Positions 8,946 through 17,675 of a stretch of 32,161 nt of DNA are shown one piece after another. The DNA is from a bacterium. Its GTDB lineage: Bacteria; Desulfobacterota; S145-22. Position numbers and translations under genes: made by a program. Under the pieces are notes generated by a model, which ran no database searches, was not told the DNA's origin, and saw nothing but the letters and a program-made list of their open reading frames with translations. Numbering within the stretch: the stretch's first letter is position 1; every line of letters starts with the position of its first letter. The stretch is from contig JALSPC010000071.1 of the NCBI GenBank assembly GCA_026986155.1, positions 1 to 32,161 on the forward strand, written 5' to 3'.

Positions 8946-10001
8946 ATGGCCGGTAGACTGATGGAAGGAATCGCGAAGGAGTGGCTCCTGGTTGGAAGCC
9001 TGGCCGGGCTGTTCCTGACATCCCTGCTTCAGCGGCGTTTTCCGACCTACACGGCCACCGATTTCCACGTGGTTTACATCCTCTTTGTGTTTCTCGTCAT
9101 CATCCGAGGGCTGGAGGAGAGCCGTGTCCTGAAGCGGATCGCGGCGAGGCTGGAAGGGGGGAGGGGAGTGGCCGTGAAAATGGTCTTCCTGACGGCGGTC
9201 CTTTCCATGTTCGTGACGAACGATGTCGCCCTGCTGACCGTGGTTCCCCTTACCCTGGCCCTGAACGTGGAAAGGAAACACATCCTGGTCATTCTCGAGA
9301 CCCTGGCCGCTAACGCCGCCTCGGCCCTGACACCCTTCGGGAATCCCCAGAACATCTTCATCTTCTACCATTACCACGTGCATCCCGTCGCGTTCGTTAG
9401 GGCGATTCTCCCTTTTTCCCTCCTCTTCGTTGGGATCATCCTCCTCTTTGCCGCGAGGGAGCGCGGCGAAACGGCGCGTGAGTACCCGCCCGCGCGGGTG
9501 AAGGTGGCGCCGAAGGGATGGATCTACGTCGCCCTTTTCGTGGTGTTTATCGTGGCGGTCCTGAAGTTCGCCCCCCTCGCCCTGGGGATCGTTCCGCTTG
9601 CCTACGCCCTCGTGGCGGACCGCCGCAGCCTAAGGATCGATTATCCCCTGCTCATCACCTTCCTGGCCTTCTTCGGGCTCACCGACAACCTCGTTCATCT
9701 CTTCCACTTCGACCTGCACACGCAGATTCGAACTTTTCTCTACGCCGCCCTGGGCAGCCAGGTCATCAGCAACGTTCCAAGCGCCCTCCTCTTTGCCGAC
9801 TTCACGCGGCACTGGCGCGCCCTGCTCTGGGGCGTGAGCGTGGGCGGCTTCGGAAACCTCGTCGGCTCACTGGCCAGCCTCATCGCCTATCGGCTCTACA
9901 AGGCGAAGACGGGTGAGACGCGGTCCTTTTTGGTCGCCTTGCACCTTTACGGGTATGCCGCGTTCTTCGCGGGCTGCCTCTTCTATTTCATCCTGAGATG
10001 A
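8946..10001 (+). CDS. SLC13/ArsB-like anion or sodium permease
   Basis: About 10 hydrophobic segments; FVTNDVALLTVVPLTLAL and ANAASALTPFGNPQNIFIF resemble ion-transporter (IT) superfamily re-entrant loops; SNVPSALLFADF. Confidence 0.8.
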   Translation: MAGRLMEGIAKEWLLVGSLAGLFLTSLLQRRFPTYTATDFHVVYILFVFLVIIRGLEESRVLKRIAARLEGGRGVAVKMVFLTAVLSMFVTNDVALLTVVPLTLALNVERKHILVILETLAANAASALTPFGNPQNIFIFYHYHVHPVAFVRAILPFSLLFVGIILLFAARERGETAREYPPARVKVAPKGWIYVALFVVFIVAVLKFAPLALGIVPLAYALVADRRSLRIDYPLLITFLAFFGLTDNLVHLFHFDLHTQIRTFLYAALGSQVISNVPSALLFADFTRHWRALLWGVSVGGFGNLVGSLASLIAYRLYKAKTGETRSFLVALHLYGYAAFFAGCLFYFILR

Positions 10002-10054
10002 GACGTGGCCGGGGAAACTTTTCATTAGATCAGACGTAAAAAGCCTCATATTCA

Positions 10055-10084
10055 TTGACAGGAACGCATGCCGGGGCGTATGAT
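10055..10084 (+). promoter_or_regulatory. Candidate sigma70 promoter TTGACA-N18-TATGAT
   Basis: TTGACA 10055-10060, TATGAT 10079-10084. The ORF-track start (10068) lies inside the spacer, supporting the downstream start at 10122. Confidence 0.6.
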
Positions 10085-10121
10085 TTTGTCGCGGCACGAG
10101 AACAGTCAGGGAGGTAGTGGT

Positions 10122-11312
10122 ATGGCCAAACGAAAGGCCCGCGTTCTTGAGAAGGGGGCGGAGGAGATCTACGAAGGGGATCGCCTGAAGCGGTTTTCGG
10201 AAAGAAACATCGCGTTCAAGAAGGTCTCGGAGGATCTGGGACAGCCCTGGTTCGAGGTCTGGTTGAAAAACATGCTGGGACAGTACAAACGCGCTCAAAT
10301 CGGCGACAAGGTTCACGTGAAAGATGTTAGGGAGGCGCGCGCCCACATCGCCCTCTGGGTGGGGGCCACCACCTGGAACCGCCTAACCATGCCCTACGGC
10401 GAGGGACACGAAAACGAGGGATTCCTGACTTGGAACCCCATCAACGTGCCGCCGCCGTTCCGGGGAGACCCCGAACCTGACCCCGACCCGGCAGACCTGA
10501 CGAAAAAGATCAAGCAGATTGCCCGATTGCTTGGGGCCAGCCGGGTGGGAATCGCCCAACTCAACCGGAAGTGGGTTTATGAAGAGACCTGTCGGAATAT
10601 CTACGCGCCGGACACGCCCGTGACTAAGAAGATTGTTTTCCGGGAAGTCCCGGCGCCGGAGGAAACGGAGACCGAGCTGGTGATTCCCGAGGATGTCCGG
10701 TATGCCGTGGTGTCCATCTTCGACGTGAACCGGACCCTGGCCTCGATCGGCTCGTCGTCCATCGACACGAGCGTGGCAACGAATATCGGGTATTCCCGGA
10801 TGGGTTTGACGGATGTCGCCCTGGCCGAGGCGATCCGCGCCTTCGGTTACACGGCCATCCCCTGCAAGAACGGCACGGGGTTGAGTATCCCCCTGGCGAT
10901 CGACGCGGGCCTGGGCCAGTTGGGGCGAAACGGCCTGTTGATCACGCCGGAGTTCGGCGCCTGCGTCCGCATCAGCAAGGTCCTGACGAACATGCCCCTC
11001 GTGCCGGACAAGCCCATCGACTTCGGTGTCACGGAGTTCTGCGAGAACTGCATGCGTTGTGCCAAGACCTGCGAGGTGGAGGCCATCACCCTTGGGGAAC
11101 GAACAACCGAGCCGCCGGTGGAGACGGGAAACCCCGGGGCGCTCAAGTGGTATATCGATGGGAAAAAGTGCCTCAACTACTGGATCGATTCCGGGGCGTC
11201 GTGCACGGCCTGCCAGGCGGCCTGTCCCTTTACACAGAGCCGCTACGAGGTTTTGGACCCTCCCACCGTGTGGGAGATGGATGTGCCCGTTCCCTATGGA
11301 ATAGAAACTTGA
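10122..11312 (+). CDS. Reductive dehalogenase-like Fe-S protein without Tat signal
   Basis: GLGQLGRNGLLITPEFGACVRISKVLTNMPLVPDKPIDFGVTEFCENCMRCAKTCEVEAI and CLNYWIDSGASCTACQAACPF match the RdhA C-terminal two-[4Fe-4S] arrangement; GGGAGG upstream of ATG 10122; no RRxFxK signal and no TM segment. Confidence 0.8.
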   Translation: MAKRKARVLEKGAEEIYEGDRLKRFSERNIAFKKVSEDLGQPWFEVWLKNMLGQYKRAQIGDKVHVKDVREARAHIALWVGATTWNRLTMPYGEGHENEGFLTWNPINVPPPFRGDPEPDPDPADLTKKIKQIARLLGASRVGIAQLNRKWVYEETCRNIYAPDTPVTKKIVFREVPAPEETETELVIPEDVRYAVVSIFDVNRTLASIGSSSIDTSVATNIGYSRMGLTDVALAEAIRAFGYTAIPCKNGTGLSIPLAIDAGLGQLGRNGLLITPEFGACVRISKVLTNMPLVPDKPIDFGVTEFCENCMRCAKTCEVEAITLGERTTEPPVETGNPGALKWYIDGKKCLNYWIDSGASCTACQAACPFTQSRYEVLDPPTVWEMDVPVPYGIET

Positions 11313-11461
11313 CGGCTTCGTAAAAAGTCCAATTTCTGCGTCGCGCTGCATCCCTCGTCATTGCAGCGTACTTCAAGTACGCCTCATTCCTCACGAATTG
11401 CGCTCCTTGAACTTGAGGCTTTTTACTTTGCCTTGAAAACATGTTTTTTTACGAGACCATC
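11311..11461. repeat. MITE/REP-like palindromic intergenic element
   Basis: Imperfect terminal inverted repeats GACGGCTTCGTAAAAAG (11311-11327) vs reverse complement of TTTTTTACGAGACCATC (GATGGTCTCGTAAAAAA; 13/17 identical). Internal hairpins CGCTGCA/TGCAGCG (11344-11350/11362-11368) and CGTACTT-C-AAGTACG (11367-11381). Confidence 0.75.
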
Positions 11462-11475
11462 AAACATAAGCCTCT

Positions 11476-11988
11476 TTACCTGGGCCTGGGTTTCACGGGC
11501 GGGCGTAGGCCGGGAGGCCTCGGCCGGATGGGTCTCGGGGAGTTGATTCCCGGGATCCAGGTATCGTTGTCGATACCCGTGGACCGCCTTTCGCCCGTTT
11601 CCCAGTGTCCCTCGGTCCAGTGCCCGTTTTTTTCCCAGTGGCCGGAGATCCAAACCTGCGTCTCATCCTCTGATCTCATGGCCCTCCAGCGTCCCATGAC
11701 CCATTTATTGTTGTCCCAGTCCCAGCGGGGGGAAACCCACTTCCTGCCGGGGGGAATGTTCTCGATTCTCGCCCAGTCGTTTCCCGTCCAGCGGTAAGGG
11801 CCTTCGTTGGGAGGCGCGGGAACCATTACCCACTTGCCCCCGGACCGGACCCAGGCCTTCCCGGCGGGAGGCGGGTAGGGATTTCCCTCGGACGCGGGTG
11901 CTGGAACGATTGAGAGGGCGAGGACGGAAAATGCCAGGATAAAAACCAGCCCAAATTTCAATGAAAAAAACCTGGCGGAACGTTTCAC
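11476..11988 (-). CDS. Secreted Trp-rich small protein with Pro/Arg-rich C-terminal tail
   Basis: Signal peptide MKRSARFFSLKFGLVFILAFSVLALSIVPAPASEG; repeated W-x-x-G-x-W-like spacing (WVMGRW, WISGHWEKNGHWTEGHWETG); tail PRPIRPRPPGLRPPVKPRPR. Confidence 0.7.
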   Translation of the reverse strand: MKRSARFFSLKFGLVFILAFSVLALSIVPAPASEGNPYPPPAGKAWVRSGGKWVMVPAPPNEGPYRWTGNDWARIENIPPGRKWVSPRWDWDNNKWVMGRWRAMRSEDETQVWISGHWEKNGHWTEGHWETGERRSTGIDNDTWIPGINSPRPIRPRPPGLRPPVKPRPR

Positions 11989-12000
11989 TGCCTTTCCTTT

Positions 12001-12942
12001 TTACGATTGGGGAGGTTTTAACGCGTTTAGTCTCTCGTAGATTTCCCTCGTTGTCTCGCAGGAAAGGCCGTGTTCTTCGCACAGGCGGAGGATCGCGCCT
12101 CCGAAGATCTCCCGTTCGTCCCTTTTCTGGGGATCCATGAAATCTTTCTGGAATGACGTGCGGGTCTCCGGCGGAAATCCCTTGGCCCTTTCCAGAAGAT
12201 CGGCCGCTGTTGATTCCGGCGGGCTGATGCCCATTTCGCGGGTCAGCCGGACAATCTCGTTCATAATGGCCTGGACGAGACGGCGCAGATTTCCCGAGGC
12301 AAGCACCTCCCCGATCGTCTTATCAAAACAGGCGCTCACGAGGCTGAAAGGCGCGATGAAGATGTATTTCTCCCATATCCGGGGGTAGGGATCTTCCACC
12401 CACTCGTGGTTGATGCGGGCGTTTTCAAAAATCTGGAGAATCTCGTCCTGGGATGTCCCGGGACGTGCGGGATCGTTGCCGAAGATGATCTTGCAAGGCC
12501 CGCCTGTCTGGGCAACGACCCCCGGGGCCTCGATGTGGGAGCTGATATAAGTGCAGCCGGGGAGAACCACCGCGCCAGGGATGACGTTTCGCACGCGCCG
12601 GTCGATGTCAATCCCGTTGAGAAGGGAGAGGATGACTGTCTTCTTCGTTACCCTTTCCTTCAGGGAGGCCAGCGTTTCCTCCAGGTCGAACCCCTTGACG
12701 GTGACAAGGCAGAAGTCGAGCGCCGGGAATTGCCTCATGTCATCTGACGCGAGGGAAGGGCGGCAGGTCAAGACGCCCTCGCTGACCGTTTTCACAGTCA
12801 AACCCTTCTCGCGAATGGCATCGAGATGCGCCCCCCGCGCCAGGAAGAAGATTTCCTGGTCCGGTCCCGCCGCCTTGCAGAGCTTCGCCCCGAAATACCC
12901 TCCGATGCCGCCCGTGCCGATAATGCCGATAGTTTTGATCAT
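12001..12942 (-). CDS. panE: 2-dehydropantoate 2-reductase (ApbA/PanE family ketopantoate reductase)
   Basis: MIKTIGIIGTGGIGGYFGAKL Rossmann motif; LLNGIDIDRRVRNVIPGAVVLPGCTYISSHIEAPGVVAQTGG; KYIFIAPFSLVSACFDKTIGEV. Confidence 0.88.
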   Translation of the reverse strand: MIKTIGIIGTGGIGGYFGAKLCKAAGPDQEIFFLARGAHLDAIREKGLTVKTVSEGVLTCRPSLASDDMRQFPALDFCLVTVKGFDLEETLASLKERVTKKTVILSLLNGIDIDRRVRNVIPGAVVLPGCTYISSHIEAPGVVAQTGGPCKIIFGNDPARPGTSQDEILQIFENARINHEWVEDPYPRIWEKYIFIAPFSLVSACFDKTIGEVLASGNLRRLVQAIMNEIVRLTREMGISPPESTAADLLERAKGFPPETRTSFQKDFMDPQKRDEREIFGGAILRLCEEHGLSCETTREIYERLNALKPPQS

Positions 12943-13046
12943 GTAAACCTTCCTTGTAAAAGTGTTCGGAAATGATTATTTCGAGACAAGTGTGATTTGT
13001 CAAGTTGGGGAGATTTGAATTGGCAGTAAATTCACGGAGATAAATG

Positions 13047-14921
13047 TCACGGCGGCGGCAGCTTATAGTTGCCCACGATATTTTTCGTGGGCTCCAGGTA
13101 TTTCTCGCGGATCGTTCCCGTCCACATGGGATAGTCTCCCGCCTTTCGGGCCCGGTAGTTGAAATCTTTGGGCAGTTTCCATTTGCCGCGGGGAAAAATT
13201 CGATTCTCACATTTCGGGATATCACCGGGATTATCGTAGTAGTCCCATGGATTTTTCGGGCTCAGGGCGTGCACCTTCCATCCCCAATGCCAGCGCCTCA
13301 ACGGGACCCAAGCGTTGCCGTCCTTTGGCGCGCCCGGGCGGAACATCAGGTATGTCTGAAAGTCCATGTCCCAGTAGATGGAGGCCGCCGAGGGTGGAAA
13401 CGGTGCGTTGGGCGTGTCCTGCATCGCGAATGGACCCGGCGAACACTGCGGGCCGTTATAGGGATAGCTGGTATCCAGCACCCTCTTGTAGACGTTTTTC
13501 CACCATTGGAAGTTGCCGGGGCCGCCAATTTTCTGGTAAGTTCTCAGCTGCCAGTTGTTCGCCTTGACCAACTGCACGTATTCCAGGCAAAAGGGTTTGC
13601 CGTTCGGGGTTGACACGGTACTGGTGACTTTCATGGACGGGCTGTCGGGGACCAGTTCGCACTCCTTCTTCGTATTGTTCCCCACGCCCCAGTCACTTCC
13701 GGGCTCCTCTTTCGTGCTGACCTGGGGTATCAGCGGCTTGAATGTCGTTTTCCCGGTCAACCCCTTGCTTTTCACCACGTATTTTACCACGCCCGTGGGA
13801 GGCTTCTGCCACCAGTAGAATTCAATTTCTTGCTTGTCTTTTTCCGCCTTGATCTTCTTTGTCCCGTTTTCAGAGGCCTGCCAGTCCTTCAGGATCTTGC
13901 CCTTGATGATCCACTTCCCCTTCGGCGGATTTTGGGTTTCGCCGGGGATCACGGCCAGCGCGCGCAGCGTCAGTCTTTCCCCCGGCAGAATCTTCTGCCC
14001 CTTGTCGCTCGGGGTCGCGTCGGTTATGTCTTGCCACTCTCCATCCACGAGCCTGTAAATCAGGATATAGGGTTTTAATCTTTCGATTTTCCAGGAAAGG
14101 GTGTAGGTCACATCGCCGTTCGGAGACTCTTCAGGCGTAAAAGGCTTTCCGTGATTCAGGGCCTTGGGCAGCAGGTTGACATCCACCTCGTCCTTTGGCC
14201 CATATGCACCGCAGTTGGACTTGGCCGTCCATGTCTTCTTTCCGGCCATCTTGCCGTTTTTCCTGATCTCATCGATAATATTGACGTTGATTTCCAGCTT
14301 CCGGCTGGAAGGTTTATAGAAACATTGGTATCTTGACCGTTCCTTTCCCCGAATGACGACCTCTTGGACGGAAACCCCGAACATGAACTGGTCAACCAGG
14401 ACGCCTTTTGGAATCATGTTCATGAAAAGGGTGCCTGCAGGGGCATTATTTTTGAACACGCTGGCCATGTGGTTCATGATGAGGTCGGCGGGCACGGGGA
14501 ATATGACGCATGTCGTTGTTCCCGTGCCTTCGTATTTTTCCCGGACGGGATCGCAGCCTTCGGGGGGATTTTGCTCGATAATGGTTTCGCGGTAGGAATA
14601 GATGGCCTTCATGTTCTGGATTTTGTAACAAACCATCGCAGCTGGGAGGTCGTAGGCCATGCTGCTCATTTCCCTGTTCAGTTTTAACACGCCTGCCGCT
14701 CTAATCGTTAATGCTCCATTGTTCCTGACGTCGCCTTCCGAGACGTCCCACTTGATATCCAGGTTTACCGTGGCCTGCAGGAATTCCCTCACCTTTTCTT
14801 TTCTCTTTTTGTTTCTTCCCTCCGCGGTTCCAGTCATCAATACCCAGAGGCATGCCACGGATAGCAAGGTCAACACGGCTGCATTGCGCCTAAAAATTTT
14901 TAAGAATGCGGTTCCGGTCAT
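13047..14921 (-). CDS. Secreted protein of unknown function (624 aa)
   Basis: N-terminal hydrophobic segment NAAVLTLLSVACLWVLMTGTAEG consistent with a signal peptide; long ORF with scattered Cys and Trp-rich C-terminal half; no family recognised. Confidence 0.7.
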   Translation of the reverse strand: MTGTAFLKIFRRNAAVLTLLSVACLWVLMTGTAEGRNKKRKEKVREFLQATVNLDIKWDVSEGDVRNNGALTIRAAGVLKLNREMSSMAYDLPAAMVCYKIQNMKAIYSYRETIIEQNPPEGCDPVREKYEGTGTTTCVIFPVPADLIMNHMASVFKNNAPAGTLFMNMIPKGVLVDQFMFGVSVQEVVIRGKERSRYQCFYKPSSRKLEINVNIIDEIRKNGKMAGKKTWTAKSNCGAYGPKDEVDVNLLPKALNHGKPFTPEESPNGDVTYTLSWKIERLKPYILIYRLVDGEWQDITDATPSDKGQKILPGERLTLRALAVIPGETQNPPKGKWIIKGKILKDWQASENGTKKIKAEKDKQEIEFYWWQKPPTGVVKYVVKSKGLTGKTTFKPLIPQVSTKEEPGSDWGVGNNTKKECELVPDSPSMKVTSTVSTPNGKPFCLEYVQLVKANNWQLRTYQKIGGPGNFQWWKNVYKRVLDTSYPYNGPQCSPGPFAMQDTPNAPFPPSAASIYWDMDFQTYLMFRPGAPKDGNAWVPLRRWHWGWKVHALSPKNPWDYYDNPGDIPKCENRIFPRGKWKLPKDFNYRARKAGDYPMWTGTIREKYLEPTKNIVGNYKLPPP

Positions 14922-15044
14922 CTGTTAATCCATCCTTTTGCTTGGGTCCATGGACTTCCGTTAAGGTTTCTCAATCATCGTCGTTCAACGGCGGCACCCG
15001 AAAGGTGTTTTGCCATAATCCTTCAACCCCGGCGATTTTACCTA

Positions 15045-16814
15045 TCACGGACTTGTGACGGTGATGGGCGTTTTGGCCAGCAGTTTGGCGCCGTAGCCCA
15101 TGATGTAGCGCACCTCGTAGGTGCCGGGTTTCTTGGGTGCCGTGAGCCTGGCCGGATTTCCCTGGTGGGCATACGCGATGCCGAGATAGCTGGTGGGTGT
15201 CTGGTCGGGCCTGGTGATGGTGATCAGGTCGTCCGGGTAACCCGGCCCTTGCCAGGACACCGTAAACGGCGACGCGGCGTTGACTGACGCCGGGGCCTGG
15301 AGGCCGGCGCTGACGGGTTTGACGGTGATGGGCGCTTTGGCCAGCAGTTTGGCGCCGTGTCCCAGGATGTAACGCACCTCGTAGGCGCCGGGATCGGCCG
15401 GAGCGCGCAGTCTGGCGGGGTTGCCGTCGCGGACATAGGCCATCCCGAGATATCCGTCTGGCGCCTGCTCCGCTCGGGCGATAGTAATCAGGTCGGCGGC
15501 CTCCTTCGGCCCCTGCCAGCGAACCTCGAATTTGCTCCCGGCGGAAACCGATTTCGGAGCCTCCACACCGGCCTCGGCGGCCTCGACGGTGATGGGCGCT
15601 TTGGCCAGCACTCTGGCGCCGTGTCCCAGGACGTAACGCACCTCGTAGGCGCCTGGATCGGACGGGGCGCGCAGACTGGCAGGATTACCGTCGTGAACAT
15701 AAGCGAAGCCTAAATAGCCGTCGGGCGCCTGGTCCGCTCGGGCGATGGTGACAAAATCGGTCGCGTAGGCCGGCCCCTGCCACTTGGCGGCAAACTTTGC
15801 CGCCACCTGGACACGGTCGGGAATCCAGACCTTTGCCTCAACCGGTGTCACCCGGATGTGCCGGCGGCCGATGACCCTGCCGGAATGCTCGTGAGTGTAG
15901 CGCAGCTCATAGTCTCCGGGCTCCCCGGGGGCGATCATGCGCACAGGGTTACCGGTTTTTGTATACGCGTAATCCACATATTGCATATCCTTTGATCCTT
16001 TTTTTGAGATGGCAATGTAGTCCCTCAGGCTGTTGGGTCCCTTCCATTTGACCTCAAAAGCTGCGCCGGCAGGCACGGCGTCCGGGGCGGTAAGTTCCGC
16101 CTTTCCCGGTGACTCCTTGATGACCGGGGGCGGCTGTTTCACTTTTTCGACGGTTTTCAACAGGGACGCGCGCAGGCTGCCGGCGTCGGACGCCGTCAGG
16201 AAAAGGCCGCCGGTCTTGTCCGCCAGGCATCGCAGCCTGGCCTGTTCAGTCTCGGTGAGGGCGAAACCTATCACGTGCACGGTAAAATCCACGCCCAGCA
16301 TGGCCAGTTTTTCCGCCAGCTTGCAGGGATCCGCGTTGCACGTCTCCAGGCCGTCGCTGACAAGCACGACGGTGGCCCGCTTTTTAGTATAACGCAGATT
16401 TTCGGCCGCCTGCTCGACCGCCGCGCTCAACGGGGTCTTGCCTTTTGGGTTCAATGCCTTGATTCTGGCTTTCAAGACCGCGGGATCGCACTTGCCTACC
16501 GGCACCAGCATTTCGATGTCCTTGCAGTCACCCTTGCGCCGATGGCCGTAAGCCATCAAGCCCACGTTCATACCGGCGGGAAGGCCGTCGATCAGGTCAC
16601 ACATGACGGACTTGGCGATCACGATCTTGGGGCTGCCATGCACCTGCCCCCACATGGAACCTGAGGCGTCCAGGACAAAAATCACCGATGCCGGGCGCTG
16701 TTGCAAGGCGGTTCTGGACATCGGTTTAACCTTGGCGGCGGGGACGTTTGCGTCAACCAGGAGGCTGCCTCCCAGCAAAAGAATAAGAAAAGAAACGACT
16801 AGCCTGACTTTCAT
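15045..16814 (-). CDS. Secreted VWA-domain protein with about four C-terminal 88-aa repeats
   Basis: Signal peptide; MIDAS VIFVLDASGSMWGQV; repeats ending ...YLGxAYxxxGNPAxLxAPxxPGxYEVRYxxGxGAxxLAKxPITV. DNA landmark GATGGGCG recurs at 15063, 15327 and 15591, a 264-bp period. Confidence 0.88.
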   Translation of the reverse strand: MKVRLVVSFLILLLGGSLLVDANVPAAKVKPMSRTALQQRPASVIFVLDASGSMWGQVHGSPKIVIAKSVMCDLIDGLPAGMNVGLMAYGHRRKGDCKDIEMLVPVGKCDPAVLKARIKALNPKGKTPLSAAVEQAAENLRYTKKRATVVLVSDGLETCNADPCKLAEKLAMLGVDFTVHVIGFALTETEQARLRCLADKTGGLFLTASDAGSLRASLLKTVEKVKQPPPVIKESPGKAELTAPDAVPAGAAFEVKWKGPNSLRDYIAISKKGSKDMQYVDYAYTKTGNPVRMIAPGEPGDYELRYTHEHSGRVIGRRHIRVTPVEAKVWIPDRVQVAAKFAAKWQGPAYATDFVTIARADQAPDGYLGFAYVHDGNPASLRAPSDPGAYEVRYVLGHGARVLAKAPITVEAAEAGVEAPKSVSAGSKFEVRWQGPKEAADLITIARAEQAPDGYLGMAYVRDGNPARLRAPADPGAYEVRYILGHGAKLLAKAPITVKPVSAGLQAPASVNAASPFTVSWQGPGYPDDLITITRPDQTPTSYLGIAYAHQGNPARLTAPKKPGTYEVRYIMGYGAKLLAKTPITVTSP

Positions 16815-17509
16815 GAGGACCTCCCTCCATCGCCGGGAAAGAATTACAGGTCTGATAGATAACTGCGCAGTGCGACGTTGAATAAATGAAGTTGCCGGCT
16901 ATTCTTATTTCCATATTGCATAATTATAAATTAAATGCAAGAGGGGATTTGATAGGAGGATTGTTGAATCACCAAACGCTGATAGTTTTGCGGATGAGGG
17001 CGGTGCGCATGGTCGTGAGAGGCAAGAATCCGGAAGAAATAGATCGCAAGAGTCTGCATCAATCTTCGGGCCATTTACCCGTGATTTGAAAAATACCGCT
17101 ATGGGAGAGGGGAAACCTTGAAAGCCAGGCTTATTCATGGATGCGCTCCGAAACTGAAGGTTTCCAAGCTGAGATGATTGTCGAAATTCACCAAGTAGAG
17201 AGACCCCCGGCAATTGTGTTTTCGCACTGTTCTTTTGATATTGGTAATGATTCGGGAGGTTGGCTGGGGGGGGATACTTGAGTGCTGGGGCGTGTATTGA
17301 AAGCTTCAGAATCGTTTACACAGGGCCTCGCAGCAGAATCAAGTCCTTGTAAGGAAATGGAGAAAGGGCACATATTCTGAGAGACACGCAGGTGGGCCAA
17401 AAAGGAGAAAGCCTTGATTATTTTTGAGGGCGAATCGAGGATACGCTCTAAATAACTGCATCTTCCTCGGGAAAGCGGCCAGTGATTCCACGGCAGCTCG
17501 GCATGGAAA

Positions 17510-17675
17510 GGCCGCTGTTGATTCCGGCAGACCTACGCACATTTCGCGGGCCAGCCGGATGTTCTCGTCCATGATGGCCCGCCCGTATGGGCGACGATCC
17601 CCGTGGCCTCAATGTGGGAACTGATGTATATGCTGCCTGGGAAGACGGTTGCTCCGGAAAATGTCTTTTTCACCC
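17510..17675 (-). pseudogene. Degenerate panE/ApbA fragment with internal deletion and frameshift
   Basis: Encodes MDENIRLAREMCVGLPESTAA (compare MNEIVRLTREMGISPPESTAA in panE) and, in another frame, GATVFPGSIYISSHIEATGIVAHTGGP (compare GAVVLPGCTYISSHIEAPGVVAQTGGP). 19-nt identity GGCCGCTGTTGATTCCGGC with 12202-12220. Confidence 0.8.

Noticed and set aside
10068-10121. N-terminal extension of the reductive-dehalogenase-like ORF (MPGRMILSRHENSQGGSG)
   Set aside because: ATG 10068 lies within the spacer of a strong TTGACA-N18-TATGAT promoter; RBS favours 10122. No hidden Tat signal.
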